NCBI GenBank assembly: GCA_003614735.1 | Contig: KZ992468.1 | Location: forward strand, 1-50,491 | Direction of reading: 5' to 3' | Origin: Thamnocephalis sphaerospora | Lineage: Eukaryota > Zoopagomycota > Zoopagomycetes > Zoopagales > Sigmoideomycetaceae | Length of the DNA: 50,491 bases | Shown here: positions 34,493 through 46,208 of the stretch, in pieces | How positions within the stretch are numbered: position 1 is the stretch's first letter | Layout of the letters: each line of letters begins with the position of its first letter | The notes under the pieces: generated by a model | Database searches by the model: none | What the model saw: the letters and a program-made list of their open reading frames with translations, nothing else | What the model was told of the DNA's origin: nothing | Made by a program: the position numbers and the translations under genes

Positions 34493-35001
34493 GGTGCGAT
34501 GACGCAGGTGCGAGGGCTAGCGGCGTACGGTCGGAGTCAATCGCATAGGAGCATGCAAGAGGCAAACAAAGCGTACCATGCAACGCTCGATGGCGTTTGA
34601 GACCGCACGTGACCGCGCGACAGTGCAACCATGCCGTGAAGGCACTGGTCGCTGCGTCGTCTAATAAACCCGCATCTCTCTTCTCTCCTGCCCTACTCTG
34701 TCTCTACGACCACACCTACCGCCTTTGCTGCCTAGCCTGACTGCTGCTGCTGCTGCTGCTGCCGCCGTCCACTTCGTCTTTTGTTTTGCACACGTCTCGC
34801 TTGTTTCGGCGGTTGCAGCGACATTGATGCTGCTCTGGCGCTCATAAACCCCATTGTTTTTGACGAACGCCAACGGTGTCTGCTTGCACTAGCGACGGTC
34901 GCTTAGGGTGGTCTTTTCTGCTAGCTAGGCTCGGTCTTTTGCTTCTGCTTGCTTTTTACGGCTGAAACTAGAATACCCCGCATCAGCATTCTGTTTTGTT
35001 C
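34493..35001. other. Divergent promoter region, DBR1 / lipase
   Basis: About 500 bp between two divergent start codons, containing a CTG array (34739-34762). No TATA box was obvious. Confidence 0.5.
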
Positions 35002-38000
35002 ATGGCTTCTGGCGACGCGGTCCCACTTGACCCGGCAACGACTGTGACGTCGGCCAAGGATACGCCACAAAACACCAAGACGGCAGCCACGCAAGTTTCT
35101 CCGCATCCGCCAGGCGTAACGACCGGCAATGCTGCAACAACGCGACCACGTGTTGTCACAGTGCAGGAGACCGGACTGACGACGCCAGGCGGCTTGCGAC
35201 GTACCGTGTGGATTACGCATGAGGAGGACTTTTTGGATGAGGAGGAGGATCTGCTGGACGGCGAAGGAGACGCACCGCTCACGCCATCCACGGTCAACGG
35301 CGACATTCTCAGCGGCGGCGGTGAAGCGCAGTTGTCCATTCATGATCGGTCGAATGCGGGCGGCATCAGTAGCTGGGTAGCGCAGGCGCTGGACGCGGCA
35401 AAACAAACGGGCGCCAATACGGTTGCGCAGTCGGCTGACTGGCTCAAGGTGAGCGTCTGCACGTAGCTGGAAAAAGAGAGCGGACGAGCGGCAGGCACAT
35501 GGCGGTGACAGGCATCACACTAACAATATTGCATGGCATGCTGCAGAAAAAGTGCGTGACAACGCTGAATCCGCACGACCGCCGCAGCTACTACAAGCAC
35601 CTGATGGACGTGGCGACCAACTACGAACAGTGGGCATCGGCGGCGTCGGCCGTTGACCAGATCGACGGTCGGTAGTACCGGGCGGCGCGATTCGTGCACA
35701 TGCTTGTACTCACCGTGCTGCCATTGAAATAGGCAAGGAGGCCTGGAAGGCGGACCCGGTGTCACCTGACTACGACTATGAGCTGCTGCAGTCGCGCATT
35801 CGACAGCTACGCGCAGCACGTGAAGCCGGTGACGTATCAGCCATGATTTTCCTGCTGAGGTCCTCGCTGTCGCGCCATCTGGCGGATATGGGCAATCCTC
35901 GGGTGGGTAGCAGTGATGGTGATGGTGGTGGTGGTAGCAGCAGTGCACTGCTAAAAGCGCGACGCTAACCGATGCGGCAGAACTATGCGGCGACGCATAC
36001 TGGCACCAAGCATCTTATTGAAGGCTTTATCGATGAGGTGGTGCAGCAGCTGCATATGCTGGCCGATGCTGAGCACGATGAGTGGCCGTCGGAGGATGCA
36101 CGCTACGAATTTTTCGTCAATATGCGCCATGCCTACGGCCGAACAGCGCTGCTGCTCAGTGGCGGTGGCACGCTGGGTAGGCTAGCATGCGTGTGTGTCT
36201 GTGTGTGTGTGTGTGTGTGTAACACGGGTACCCAAGGGCTAACCATCTCCTTTATTGGTGCTTGTCTCTGCAGGAATTTCGCACATTGGTGTGCTGCGTG
36301 CGCTCAAAGAGTGTAGTCTGATACCGCGTGTTATTTCGGGCGCTTCCAGCGGCTCTATTGTCGCGTCCATCATATGCACGCACACAGACGATGAGCTGGA
36401 TGCGCTGATGCAGCCCGGTGCCGTGGACATGGTAAGCACCCGGTCTAAACGGTCGTATGTCGCTCTGGCAGTTAGTAACACACGGCCGATGCCAGAACTT
36501 TTTTGATTCGTTCGAGGTGGATGGCGTCTACAGCAAGCTGAAGCGCTTTGTCACCGATGGTGCGTACAGACGTGGTGCAAGCACCTTCCGCGCGCAATCA
36601 GCCCAATCTGACTTGCGTTTACGATAGGCGTGTTCTATGACGCGGAAAGTATCAAACGGTCGGTACGCGGAACACTAGGGGATGTAACCTTCCAGGTAAG
36701 TTTGCTCGCAAGGCCGCGACACTACCGGCAAAACACGGTCGCTTATTGGAATGGCACCGAGTAGGAAGCGTTCAACCGAACACGTCGCGTTCTTAATATT
36801 GCTGTCAGCTCGGCAACGGTGTTTGAGATGCCACGACTGCTCAACTATCTTACGACGCCCAACGTGGTATGTGTCCGTCGTATGCGGTAGGCATGGACTT
36901 TGATTTCGTATGCTGATTACGCAATGTCATGATTACAGGTCATCTGGTCTGCCGTGTAAGCAGCAGTAGGGCAGTGGTGTTGCGCAGCGTTCGCTTACGT
37001 TTCCCGTGCAGAATCGCTTCGTGCGCTGTGCCGGTTGTTTTCCAGTCCTCGCCTCTTATGGTCAAGGACGAAAAGGGCAACGTTGTTCCGTGGGATCTAG
37101 GAGGTAGGCGTGCTGTCGGCGTACACAGCCTTGTAGCGCTAGTACTGACGATAGCTTGTACATCTACAATGGCAGGCCATCGCTGGATTGATGGCTCAGT
37201 GGAAAAGTATGTCTAGTGCACCGCATTCGTCTTTACGCTCAACACCTAATCTTGTCTGCGACCATGTTAGCGATCTGCCTATGAACAAGCTTTCGGAACT
37301 GTTCAACATCAACCACTTTATCGTTTGTCAAGGTGGGTTAGGCTACCTGTAAAACTGACGTTGCTGCTACTGCTGCTGCTGCTGCTTACGCATCTGTCGA
37401 TAAACAGTGAACCCGCATGTGATTCCGTTTATTCGCGATAAGCCCGTCAACACGCCTTGGAACCGTGCTAGCTCATGGGCCATGCGTCTTGCCGTCCAGG
37501 AAGTCTACCATCGACTGACGCAGGTACGTACGCACGTAGTAAATCTACGCACTCACGCATGCTCATCTGGCTAAAAACTGCTGGCAGCTGGATGATGTCG
37601 GCATTATGCGTAGTCTTACTTCACGCCTGCGCTCCATCGTCTCGCAACGCTACGTGGGCGACATCACCATTCTCCCGCGGATCGACTGGTCGCGTTTCCT
37701 AGGACTGCTGACCAATCCTTCGGACGAAGCAATCACCGAGTTTATTCAGAACGGCGAAAGATCAACCTGGCCCAGTATCCTTTTGCCTAATTTGAGCGAG
37801 CGACTCGCATGTGTGTACGTGCTGTTGTGCGCCAGTTTCCTTGACGCTTGCTGTTGCCCACTCTGCAGAGATTCCAATCATACGCAACCACTGCCGGATT
37901 GAAATGACTATTGATGAGATCATCTACCGCCTGCGACTGCGCCGGCTAGACGCATTCAAGCATACCATTCCACGCAGCCTAGTGCCCCGTAGTGCCATTC

Positions 38001-38200
38001 ATTGCCATACATCGCGACCTGTGACGCGACCAGACACAAGCGACGCTGGTGCGCCTATGCGCCAGCAATTTTGGCGACGCAGCAGTGCCGGTGCCGCACA
38101 AGAATCCGCTCTCCGAGAAGAACAGGTGCTTACCAGCATGCCTACGCTGTGCGTGTCTCCAGCAGAGGCCAACACGATCGATGCCGATCATCCATTGTGA
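35002..38200 (+). CDS. Patatin-domain triacylglycerol lipase (Tgl3/4/5-like)
   Basis: Lipid-droplet lipase of the fungal Tgl3/4/5 (SDP1) type, which hydrolyses stored triacylglycerol. Fifteen exons: 35002-35448, 35547-35667, 35733-35902, 35981-36176, 36274-36431, 36496-36559, 36628-36695, 36765-36866, 36939-36955, 37012-37103, 37176-37206, 37271-37332, 37408-37523, 37588-37774, 37869-38200; 720 aa. Order: low-complexity acidic N-terminus, DUF3336-like helical region (DYDYELLQSRIRQLRAAR), then patatin: oxyanion loop SGGGTLGISHIGVLRAL, nucleophile elbow GASSG (Ser336), catalytic Asp in WIDGSVEN (about 484). Exon 9 is only 17 nt, exon 11 only 31. Intron 4 contains a GT repeat. Confidence 0.92.
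36188..36220. repeat. (GT)n microsatellite in lipase intron 4
   Basis: GT run interrupted once by CT, entirely inside the intron between the oxyanion-loop exons. Confidence 0.9.
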
Positions 38201-38362
38201 ACGTCCCTCTGCATTCTACCCACGCATGCTTAGACGTACGGCGGCGCCATCATGGCGTGGACTGTATCCACCGCCATTTATTACTTCATATACAGCCACA
38301 GCTTTCCTACATGTCCTTGCAGTGCAGTGCTGCGGATAGTTTTGCGTTGCAGCCAATGCTGT

Positions 38363-40816
38363 CTACCGGATGTCGATCGTGTCGTAGGCGCCCGCGTAGA
38401 AGAGTACGTGGCCATCTCGTGTAATGTCCTAGGGCCAGGCAGGCAGTGTTAGTTGTGCATCGGTCAGTCTACCGTCACATACGGCGTACCGTGTACAGCG
38501 GCAGATCCGGGTGCGGATGGAAGGCGCCCTGTTGCCGGCAGTTTTGAATAACGCCCATACCAGGCGGCTTGGTAAGCCTGAATACCTGGTAGCTGCAGGC
38601 ATCGTCGTCAGCAGCGAATGAGTGCATCGAGCACATGATGGCACCTACGTGGGGGTGTGCTTTGGCGCGCACACAACGGCAACTGCCTCGGGCAGCATCA
38701 GCTGATAAGAGACGTGCGTGTGCAGGTCCACCGACGACATGAAGCAGGTCTGCGTAGGATGCGTCTGAAAAGCATCGCACTGATGGTTAGCGCCAGGAGT
38801 GCACATCGCTGCATTGCTGTAGCCCACATGAATCCAGCCCAGCGTCATCAAATCGCGCTTGTCCAATTCGGCAAACAGCGACTCTTCGTCTTCAGTCTGG
38901 CACGTGTCACTGGTGGACGTCTGCTTGGGAATAACCAGCGTCGTCACGCGGAATGCATTACGCGACTGTTGCATAGGCTTCGTCAGTCTGTGTGCTGTTC
39001 ATGACTTAGCACACAGCGACTCACCAGAATGCCACAAAGGATGCCGCATGTTTCCAGCTTTCGTGCCGTGTTGGAGCTGGCTACGCCCAGGAATCCTTTG
39101 ATGATGTCGCGCGGCAGGTACAGCGTGCGCAGCGGTTCACCTCCCTCGTTCACAGCTGCAAGACATTTGGATCGTTGCGCACATGTAAGTAGAATGGTGG
39201 GCAACATGTGCGCGCATGACAACACTTGCCGCGAATCGGTTCTTCCCGAGGCGGAAGCGGTGGCCGTGGGGCTGCGGCCGTGGTAGCAGGTACAGTGGCA
39301 ACAGCAGGCGTTGCTGGTTTGGCAGACACAGTAGGCGCGGCAGATGCGGGCCTTGGAGCCGCCGCATTGCTGGCCGCACCCTGCGCGCCCGCCACAGGCT
39401 GAGACAAACGGTAGTTGGACCAGCCCATGGTACCACCGACATTTGCAGGCATTGTGGGTGGTCGCTGTGGCCGCGCCACGTTTGGCGGCAGTGCCGGCGA
39501 TGGCGAGGCTGGAAGGCTGGGCGGCTGAATCGGCAGCATCTGACCTGCTGCCGGAATATAAAACGGCTGCTGCGAAAAAGGCGTCGGCATTGGCATTGGC
39601 GATACGCCCGATGCAAATGCCGGCCGCGCAGCATGTGATGTCGTGCCGGTCATTACAGTGCCACTGGGCAATGGCGCAGGCATGTAGCGTGCCGGATCAA
39701 AGGGCGCAGGCAATGGCGCCTGGCCACTTGCAGATCTAGTAAGCGGCACGCTGGCACACATGCGTTGGTACAGCAACGCCATGGTGCGGTTGCGTTCTCT
39801 GCCACTTACCTGTCACTGCGATTTTCCGCTGCTAGCGACGGATAACTTGCAACCAAACTGGGCCGCTAGATACGCACAGGCGCCACGTTAGCTGGTTGTC
39901 AAGCCCAGCGTATTCGTCACGACAGCGTACCATGTCTGCGCTAGTTATGGACCGTGTCGTCACTGAAGCGCCTGTGCTGCATTACCAGATGTAACGTAGG
40001 GTCAGCAATGTCGGGCCGTGCTAGCACAAGCGCATGTGTCATAGGCTACGCACTGAGATGTCCCGCCGAGATTGAGGCCGGCGAGTGCATGGGCTACCGT
40101 CCATGTGTCGCTTGGTGCCTGATGCGCGCTGCTACCCTGCTGTGCGTCCAAGGATCGAGAAGCCAGCACTGGCATCCGGCTCGCATATGCCGTTGGTGCC
40201 GCATAGTCCAGAGTCGGCGTAGACTCTACGTCTGTGGTGTTCGTCTCGGGCGCATGGGTCTTTTCTTCTGCCTTTGCCTGCTGCTGCTGCTGCTGCTCAG
40301 CTTGGTTGGCTTGCGAAACCACCTTTGGTCGCAGCACCTCCAGTTGCGCCATCGACTCGGAACATCTCTATGTTACAGTGCACGTCAGCGCTGCGCTATA
40401 TCGCCAAGTACCCTGGCTACCTGCGCCACGCACCCGCTTCACCGCAGCAAACTCTGGTCGGCGGCTTTCCTCTTTGTACTGCGCATGTTTTGGCAATTCC
40501 TGCACTACCAATCTAAGCAGGCGTCTAAGCAGTCGGCGGGTGACGACAGCGCGAGCCAGACACTCACGTAACGTAGCGTAGAAAGAGAATGTATGCTCGT
40601 AGCAAGTCTTCGTCGGCAAGATACGCGCGCGCCTGCAGCGTACACAGACCGTGGTCAGCCATAGAAAGCGCAGCTGCTTCCCTTGCCGCTGCTTACTTGG
40701 CGGTGCATTTGGTCGGCCGAGCGTAGGTAGACGCGGAGCGGAATCTCGGACCGCACTTCGGGCAGCGACGCATCCGCCGAGCGCGTCAGCTCCCGCATAA
40801 TAGCATTCATGTTCAT
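38363..40816 (-). CDS. AMSH-type JAMM deubiquitinase (STAM-binding protein homologue)
   Basis: Predicted Lys63-specific deubiquitinase on endosomes. Minus-strand exons: 40816-40697, 40632-40568, 40512-40434, 40367-40050, 39976-39953 (tentative), 39865-39810, 39735-39230, 39155-39025, 38965-38828, 38764-38649, 38592-38490, 38428-38363; about 573 aa. The N-terminal helical USP8/AMSH dimerisation-like region ([33 protein letters not shown]) is followed by a Gln run and a Pro/Ala-rich linker, then the JAMM domain: LETCGILCG with the Glu, [17 protein letters not shown] with the two zinc His and Asp, [14 protein letters not shown] and FHPHP. The 24-nt exon and the end of exon 4 are uncertain. The intron 39156-39229 uses a GC donor (GCAAGT). 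Confidence 0.88.
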
Positions 40817-40979
40817 GACGCCGGCCGGGCAACCAGCTGGCCAGCACAATTTAGTGGTAGTGGTGGAGGTGGAAGGAGTTTGCAGCGAAAGATGGCATTT
40901 GGTTGGTCACGAAGCACCGGACAAAGCAACAAGCGTCGGAGACAAACAAAACACCATTTAATCGAATGTCTTGCGAGCA

Positions 40980-41925
40980 TTACTCGTCAATGCTCTTGAA
41001 GCGCAAGTGTTCCTCGTAGAAGCGGACCAGATGCAGCGGGCACCGTTGGTGGACTTCGGTCGACGAATGCACCGTGCGCTGGCCATTCTTCCATATCAGA
41101 TAGACGACCAGACTGCCATCCTCCTCGCGCTCCACCGTCTCCACCTCGAGCACTTCCGTCTCCCAGCTGTCCAGATGCGCAGGCGGCCAGCTCAAACTAG
41201 CCGAGGTAGTGCGCAGCTCGCTGTCCGTTACAGCCGCACCGCTCGCATCCTCGAACTTGACCTGCGTCGGTGTGCGCTTGCTAATGCTGTCGGCGGCACC
41301 GGCAGTGCTGGTGCGTGTAGAGCCTGACGTGGTGCTGGTGCGTGTGGTGCTTGCGGCACCGGTACGCGTCGCGGCCTTTGGCTCGGCCCGCTGTCGCTTG
41401 GAGCTGCGCGATGTCTCCTTGGCCGACTTGTTGTCCGGACGCTGCCGCCAGTACTGCTCCACTAGATCATCTGCTTGGCTGCAAAGGGACCGTACTCAGG
41501 CGGTGCCAACACGGTGCCATGCCGCTCGCCCCACACTTACACGTTTTCCGCTTCTTCCCAGGTGTTTTCGCTGTCCGAATAGCCCTGCCACTTGATCTGG
41601 TAGTGCATGACGCCCTAATACCAGATGTTTTGCCGGTGATCAACATCTAGCGCAGGATAGAGAGCGACCATGCTTACGCGCTTACCTTGATTTTTTTGTG
41701 GCCAACGATTTTCTCCACTTCATACACATCGCCGTCGCCGTCATCGTCAGCCTCGCCCTCGCTAGCGTCCTGGTCGCTGTCGCCCTTTGTGCTGGACTTT
41801 TCCTCGGCACGGTCGTCGCTCTTATCCGCCTTGATCTTGCGCTTGTTGGACGCCTCAGCGCCGTTATCGGCCGCACTGAGCGCACCAGTGCCCACATCCA
41901 CCATGGTCACGTCCGTCGATGACAT
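40980..41925 (-). CDS. HP1-type heterochromatin protein (chromo + chromoshadow)
   Basis: Binds methylated histone H3 Lys9 and organises heterochromatin. Exons 41925-41686, 41614-41541, 41478-40980; 270 aa from Met 41925. A charged N-terminus precedes the chromodomain (about residues 67-110: VYEVEKIVGHKKIK, HYQIKWQGYSDSENTWEEAENV split across exons), with the aromatic cage residues Tyr, Trp and Tyr in place. A Ser/Thr/Arg-rich hinge follows, then a chromoshadow domain (SWETEVLEVETVEREEDG...LHLVRFYEEHLRF). The start may lie upstream: the frame stays open and encodes a nuclear-signal-like PKKRRRQEE at about 42000, but without an in-frame ATG, so a further 5' exon is likely. Confidence 0.9.
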
Positions 41926-42359
41926 GCTGTCGTGCGCAGCAAGGAGCAAAGCAGGAGCCTCCGTGTCGCTGTGGTCGCTGCTGATAAGCACCTCCTCCTG
42001 ACGCCGCCGCTTTTTCGGCGAAAGGATGTTGACCAGTGTAGCAAGCAGCTTGAACGGAAAATGTAAGTTGCTGCTGCCAAGGACAAGAGCAGCAGAACAG
42101 TGTTAGGTTATTGGCACAAACAGTAGGCAGTACACCCTGTGGCGCCAGATCGACAAGCAGCAGCACGTTTGCGTCCGGACAAGACAGTAAGAAGAACCGA
42201 GAGACGAATCCGGCAGAAACAACAACAAAGTGTCGACGACAGCAGGGACGCGTGTCTGTTTGCGCCTATGACATTTGGATTAGCTCAAGTCAGCTTTGAA
42301 GGCAACACATACCGACTGCGCCCGTTTTTCTTCTTTCTTGGCTCGTTCAGCTGTCCACC
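41926..42359. other. Divergent 5' region, HP1 / GRC3
   Basis: Divergent leaders. On the minus strand it probably includes an unrecognised first exon of the HP1 gene (basic PKKRRRQEE frame near 42000; branch-like CCTAAC near 42100). No separate gene. Confidence 0.4.
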
Positions 42360-45161
42360 ATGCTTGTCAAACGCTGGAAAGATACTGGCGCACCGTCTGA
42401 CGTCGACGCAAGTGGCAGAGAGCCAGATGTGGCGCTTGTTTGGCTGGAGCCAGGCGAGGTCTGTACGGAGCGGCATTGGCATGCTGATGCAGTCAACGCG
42501 CATTGACTAATGCGATGGCGGTTTGCAGGAGATCACGGTGCAGGGACAGGCGGCACTGGTGCCCTGGCTTGGAGCAGCAGAATGTGCTGGCTATACGCTG
42601 CATGCGGCGGCAGAATGGGAGGACAGCCTTTGGACACGGGGCAAGCCAGCGGCACGGCCAAAGAACATAGAGTCTGTGCGCGCGTATGCGTGCTACTCTG
42701 TCGCCACGCATGCACTGCTAGTATTACGCTGCAGGTCGGATCGTTTGGCGCCCGCTGCTACTACTGGATTGCCCAAGCCGCGTTTAAATACTCAGGAAAC
42801 AGCACAGCGTGTTACATTTATAGCACGGTGCTGGCGGTTATGGCGGGCGCTGGCCAAGGAGGCAAACATCGTACCTGGCAGCAGTGCAGGTGCTGTGGTG
42901 GCCGTGATGTCGACGACTTGGTCCGGTCTGGATGCTATTGAGCGCATACAGGGTCTTGGCTGTTACGGCATCCTCACTGGGGCTATACGCACGGGCGAGC
43001 GTGGCAAAGGCAAGGGCGCACGAGGCCGCACAGTAGCAACGGATGATCGAAGCGAAGATGATACGGATGCCGAGGGCAGAAAAGTACCAGCAAGAGCCAG
43101 CGCAGCCAAAGGAGATGAAGAGAGCGACGACAACGACGACGATGACGTTGATGATGATGATGATGATGATGATGACAATGAGATTGACGATGACGACGTC
43201 AATGGAGGCAGTTCTCCGCCAGCCAAGAAAGCGCGGCATGCTTACAGCGGCAAGGATGCATCAGTACGGGTGAGCCGCTGGCGCAAGGCAATATGCGATG
43301 GCTTTTACCAGGCAAGTTTGGGATGCTGGCAGATGTAGTCGCTTTTGCTACTCGCCAGTGCACTGACATCGGTAATCAGATACGCGACATTAGTGTCTTG
43401 GGTGCTACAGCACTACGCACGCCATGGAGCTGGCAACAGGCTGCCGACGCACTCACCAATCCTGCAGGTAGACAGAGCAGAGATGTATGAATGATGGTGT
43501 GGTGCTTATGTTTTGTAATTAGCCGCACAGAGCCGTGGTCAGCCTCCAGTCGTGTTGGTGTGTGGCGCAAAGAACGCTGGCAAGTCTACTTTTGCTCGGT
43601 ATATCTTCAATTCGCTTTTGAGCAAGTACGTGCAGTGACGCCATGCATACTGTAACATGGCTGACCAATACACCCGACCACTAATCCACAGCTACCCTGA
43701 GGTGGCATTCCTGGATTGTGATTTGGGTCAAGCGGAATTTACGTCGCCCGGCCTGGTGTCGCTTCATCGCCTTTCCGATCCGATTCTTGGTATGGCCAGG
43801 ATCAACTCGGTCGTTTGATAGCATGGTTTACCAAGCAATTTGGCATGTTTCTCCGCAGGTCCACCCTACACGCACACACACACGCCCTACCGGTCAGCCT
43901 TCATTGGTCGCGCATCACCCAAGGACAACCCAGATGCCTATCTAAATGCCATCGAGTGCTTGGCCGGCGTGTATGCTCGCGAGATGATGCGCAACGCAGT
44001 CGGTGCCGATGGACATGCACGCGAGCACGGCATTCCACTTGTCGTCAACACTCAGGGCTGGGTCAAGGGCAAGTGATTGCGAATGTGCCATCATGCCTAT
44101 GAAACGGCCCAGCGCTAATGATACAATGCACGTGTAGGCTTGGGCTACGATATGCTCATGCAGACACTGGCTACGGTACAGCCAAACTTTGTGTGTAATC
44201 TTGCTGCAGACTACCGCTCGGCGCTACAATTTCCCGATGATATTTCCGCACGCGTACTCGTCGTTGACGCTGGTGCAGTAGAAGGTGGTGCGCAGGGCGC
44301 TGCCCCCGTCGACGCAGCCAGCGTTTCATCGCAGCAGCAGTCGCAGCCAAGAAAACTTCGCCGTTTCCACGCATCTGACCTACGTAACGTTCAGTTGCTG
44401 GCAAGCATGTATGCAACCACACGGCTGACAGCTGGTGGTCTGGATGCTGCTCAGCGAGCTGTATGGGCGCACGAACCGCTATGGGACTTTGGTACACACA
44501 TGGCTGACCGGCGCCCATGGCAAGCGGCCTGGAAGGATGTGGAGGTGCGCATTCTGGCCGCAGACGATCCAGTTCCAGTGAGCCAGATGCTGTGGGCCCT
44601 CAATGGCACGCTTGTCGGTCTGCTGGCTTCGGTAGATGAAAGTACCGCGAATGGCACAGAGCGGGCCGAGACGCATCGGCTTGAGGCAAACACCGACAGC
44701 CCCCCAAAGTGCCGAGCTGCTTGTGCTTCGGCGTGACCTGGTGAGTAGCACACCCGCAATGAAACAAGCGCGTCAAGCCTGCTAACATGCATGTGGCATG
44801 TCTGTGACTTCAGCGCTATGACCCTCACCAGCCAGCACCTGCGGCACAGCGATATACATGCTTGGGCGTTGGCCTGGTACGCGCCATCGACCCGGTACGC
44901 CGTCTCTACATGGTAGTAGCCCCGTACACGAGCGAGCAGCTGGCACGCGTGACGATGCTTGCGCGCGGCAACATTGATCTGCCTGTTTGGTGCATGGTGG
45001 ATGGTGGCGCACGGAGAACCGCTCTCTCCAGCGCGGTTGATCATAGCGGCCATGCTATTCCTTACGCCATGTTTGGCGCACCTGAGGGTGTCGGTGCTGT
45101 TACCTGGCGTGCTCGTCGCAACATTATGCGCAAACGTCTCGACGGCGGTGGCGCTCGCTAG
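42360..45161 (+). CDS. GRC3: Polynucleotide 5'-hydroxyl kinase Grc3/NOL9
   Basis: Clp1-family kinase acting in pre-rRNA ITS2 processing in the nucleolus. Exons: 42360-42458, 42529-43311, 43380-43467, 43523-43625, 43692-43789, 43859-44068, 44138-44740, 44814-45161; about 776 aa if a one-base frame break in exon 7 is disregarded. The N-terminal Grc3 domain is interrupted by an Asp-rich low-complexity insert (about residues 220-260). Walker A is GAKNAGKST (338-346), followed by FLDCDLGQAEFTSPG and LVVNTQGWVKGLGYDML. The C-terminal domain (LGVGLVRAIDPVRRLYMVV) is intact. Introns 2 and 6 have GC donors (GCAAGT). At a six-C run (44700-44705) the frame ends in TGA unless one base is dropped; a long cryptic intron is an alternative. 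Confidence 0.85.
43125..43200 (+). repeat. GAT/GAC coding repeat (Asp-rich) in GRC3
   Basis: Triplet tract encoding mostly Asp inside exon 2 of GRC3; part is a pure GAT run. It forms an acidic insert between the N-terminal domain blocks. Confidence 0.9.
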
Positions 45162-45624
45162 GCACGAAGACAATGGACTGACAGCGTGCACATTGCATGT
45201 CATCCGAAATTGTGATAAACCAATGACCTCAAAGTAAGGTTGTACTTGCTAGTCACGCTGGAATACTACAGCGTCTCTTCTGCGTAAGCGTAGTATATAC
45301 TGCCGCCTAGTGCGATTGTCGTCTTTTAGCCGTGTGTACTTGCCTGACTTGTGTGATTCTGCAATGAGAGCATCTTTGTAGGTGTAAAACATCTCGCAAG
45401 GGTGCCATGCCACGCGCTGCATTTGCCTTACAAACGTGATGCGCGCCAGGAATATGATACCTGATACATGGGGCACCGACGTCAGTCATTTACGATGCTG
45501 TTTCCATCAGACGTTTCATCTTTGCATATGATGTGTTTCGCACCGGCAGTTGGACGCCTGTAAACTCTTTAGTTACACTCTGCGTGCATTTTTATTCCAC
45601 AAGTCACAATGCACGCTTGGCGGT
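45162..45624. other. Tail-to-tail intergenic, GRC3 / DPBB 1
   Basis: 3' flanks of convergent genes; no gene recognised. Confidence 0.55.
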
Positions 45625-46023
45625 TCAGCATGCAGTAAAAGTCCAGCTGATTTGGATGCGGCCATCTCCTCTGTTGGCAATCCTGTCAAATGCAGCAGGT
45701 GTCAAATCAATGCTGTCCCTGGTGCATGTTGGGCACTTGTCATTGACGACGACCTTGACCCGACCCTTGGGGCCCCTGACTAGCGCACATTTTTTGCAAA
45801 TAGGGTCTTGGTTGGGGTTGCTAGCGGTGAACCATTCGTATGCGACGGCGGCGTAAAGCTCATCGTCAGTATGCATCTCGCCGCACGCGGTGGGTATGCC
45901 ATTCATATAGTAGTAGGTGCCCTGGCCACGTCGCATCAGCGATTTTGTCGCAGCATCTGCGCCTTGCAATGATAGAATGGCAGCGGCGGTGGCAAGAGTG
46001 ACCAGAGAAACAAAGGTACGCAT
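45625..46023 (-). CDS. Secreted RlpA-like double-psi beta-barrel protein 1
   Basis: Intronless, 132 aa. Signal peptide MRTFVSLVTLATAAAILSL...ADA, then a single DPBB domain of the RlpA/expansin-like type: GTYYYMNGIPTACGEMHTDD, a strand block ending ICKKCALV, VNDKCPTCTRDSIDLTPAAF, and ISWTFTAC at the end. Six Cys probably form disulphides. Such small fungal proteins are usually cell-wall-associated or secreted; no catalytic activity can be assigned. A near-identical paralogue lies 1.9 kb upstream on the same strand (47892-48290). TATAAAAG lies 178-185 nt before the ATG. Confidence 0.92.
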   Translation of the reverse strand: MRTFVSLVTLATAAAILSLQGADAATKSLMRRGQGTYYYMNGIPTACGEMHTDDELYAAVAYEWFTASNPNQDPICKKCALVRGPKGRVKVVVNDKCPTCTRDSIDLTPAAFDRIANRGDGRIQISWTFTAC

Positions 46024-46104
46024 GTTGATAAGCGAGTGGTTGAAAAATCAAGGCAGAGACAGTCGAATTCTTGGACAAAGCGGCAAAGTGACAAAGTAAT
46101 TTGA

Positions 46105-46132
46105 CAAAGCAACGACCGGCGTTTGCTAGCAA
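46105..46132 (-). promoter_or_regulatory. 28-nt element in DPBB 1 leader, copy 1
   Basis: Twenty-eight bases identical to 48372-48399, beginning 82 nt upstream of the ATG in both genes and downstream of the TATA box, so probably in the 5' leader. Its core TTGCTAGCAA is a perfect palindrome. Confidence 0.6.
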
Positions 46133-46200
46133 GCGAATGTGAATGGATGGTGCTGTTGAGCGGATGGTGATTGTGCTTTTACCAGCAAAAGTAGCGCAAC

Positions 46201-46208
46201 CTTTTATA
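46201..46208 (-). promoter_or_regulatory. TATA box of DPBB 1
   Basis: TATAAAAG on the minus strand, 178-185 nt upstream of ATG 46023. Confidence 0.6.

Noticed and set aside
42510-42941. Alternative plus frame within GRC3 exon 2
   Set aside because: The other frame continues both the N-terminal and the WSGLDAIERI blocks of Grc3.
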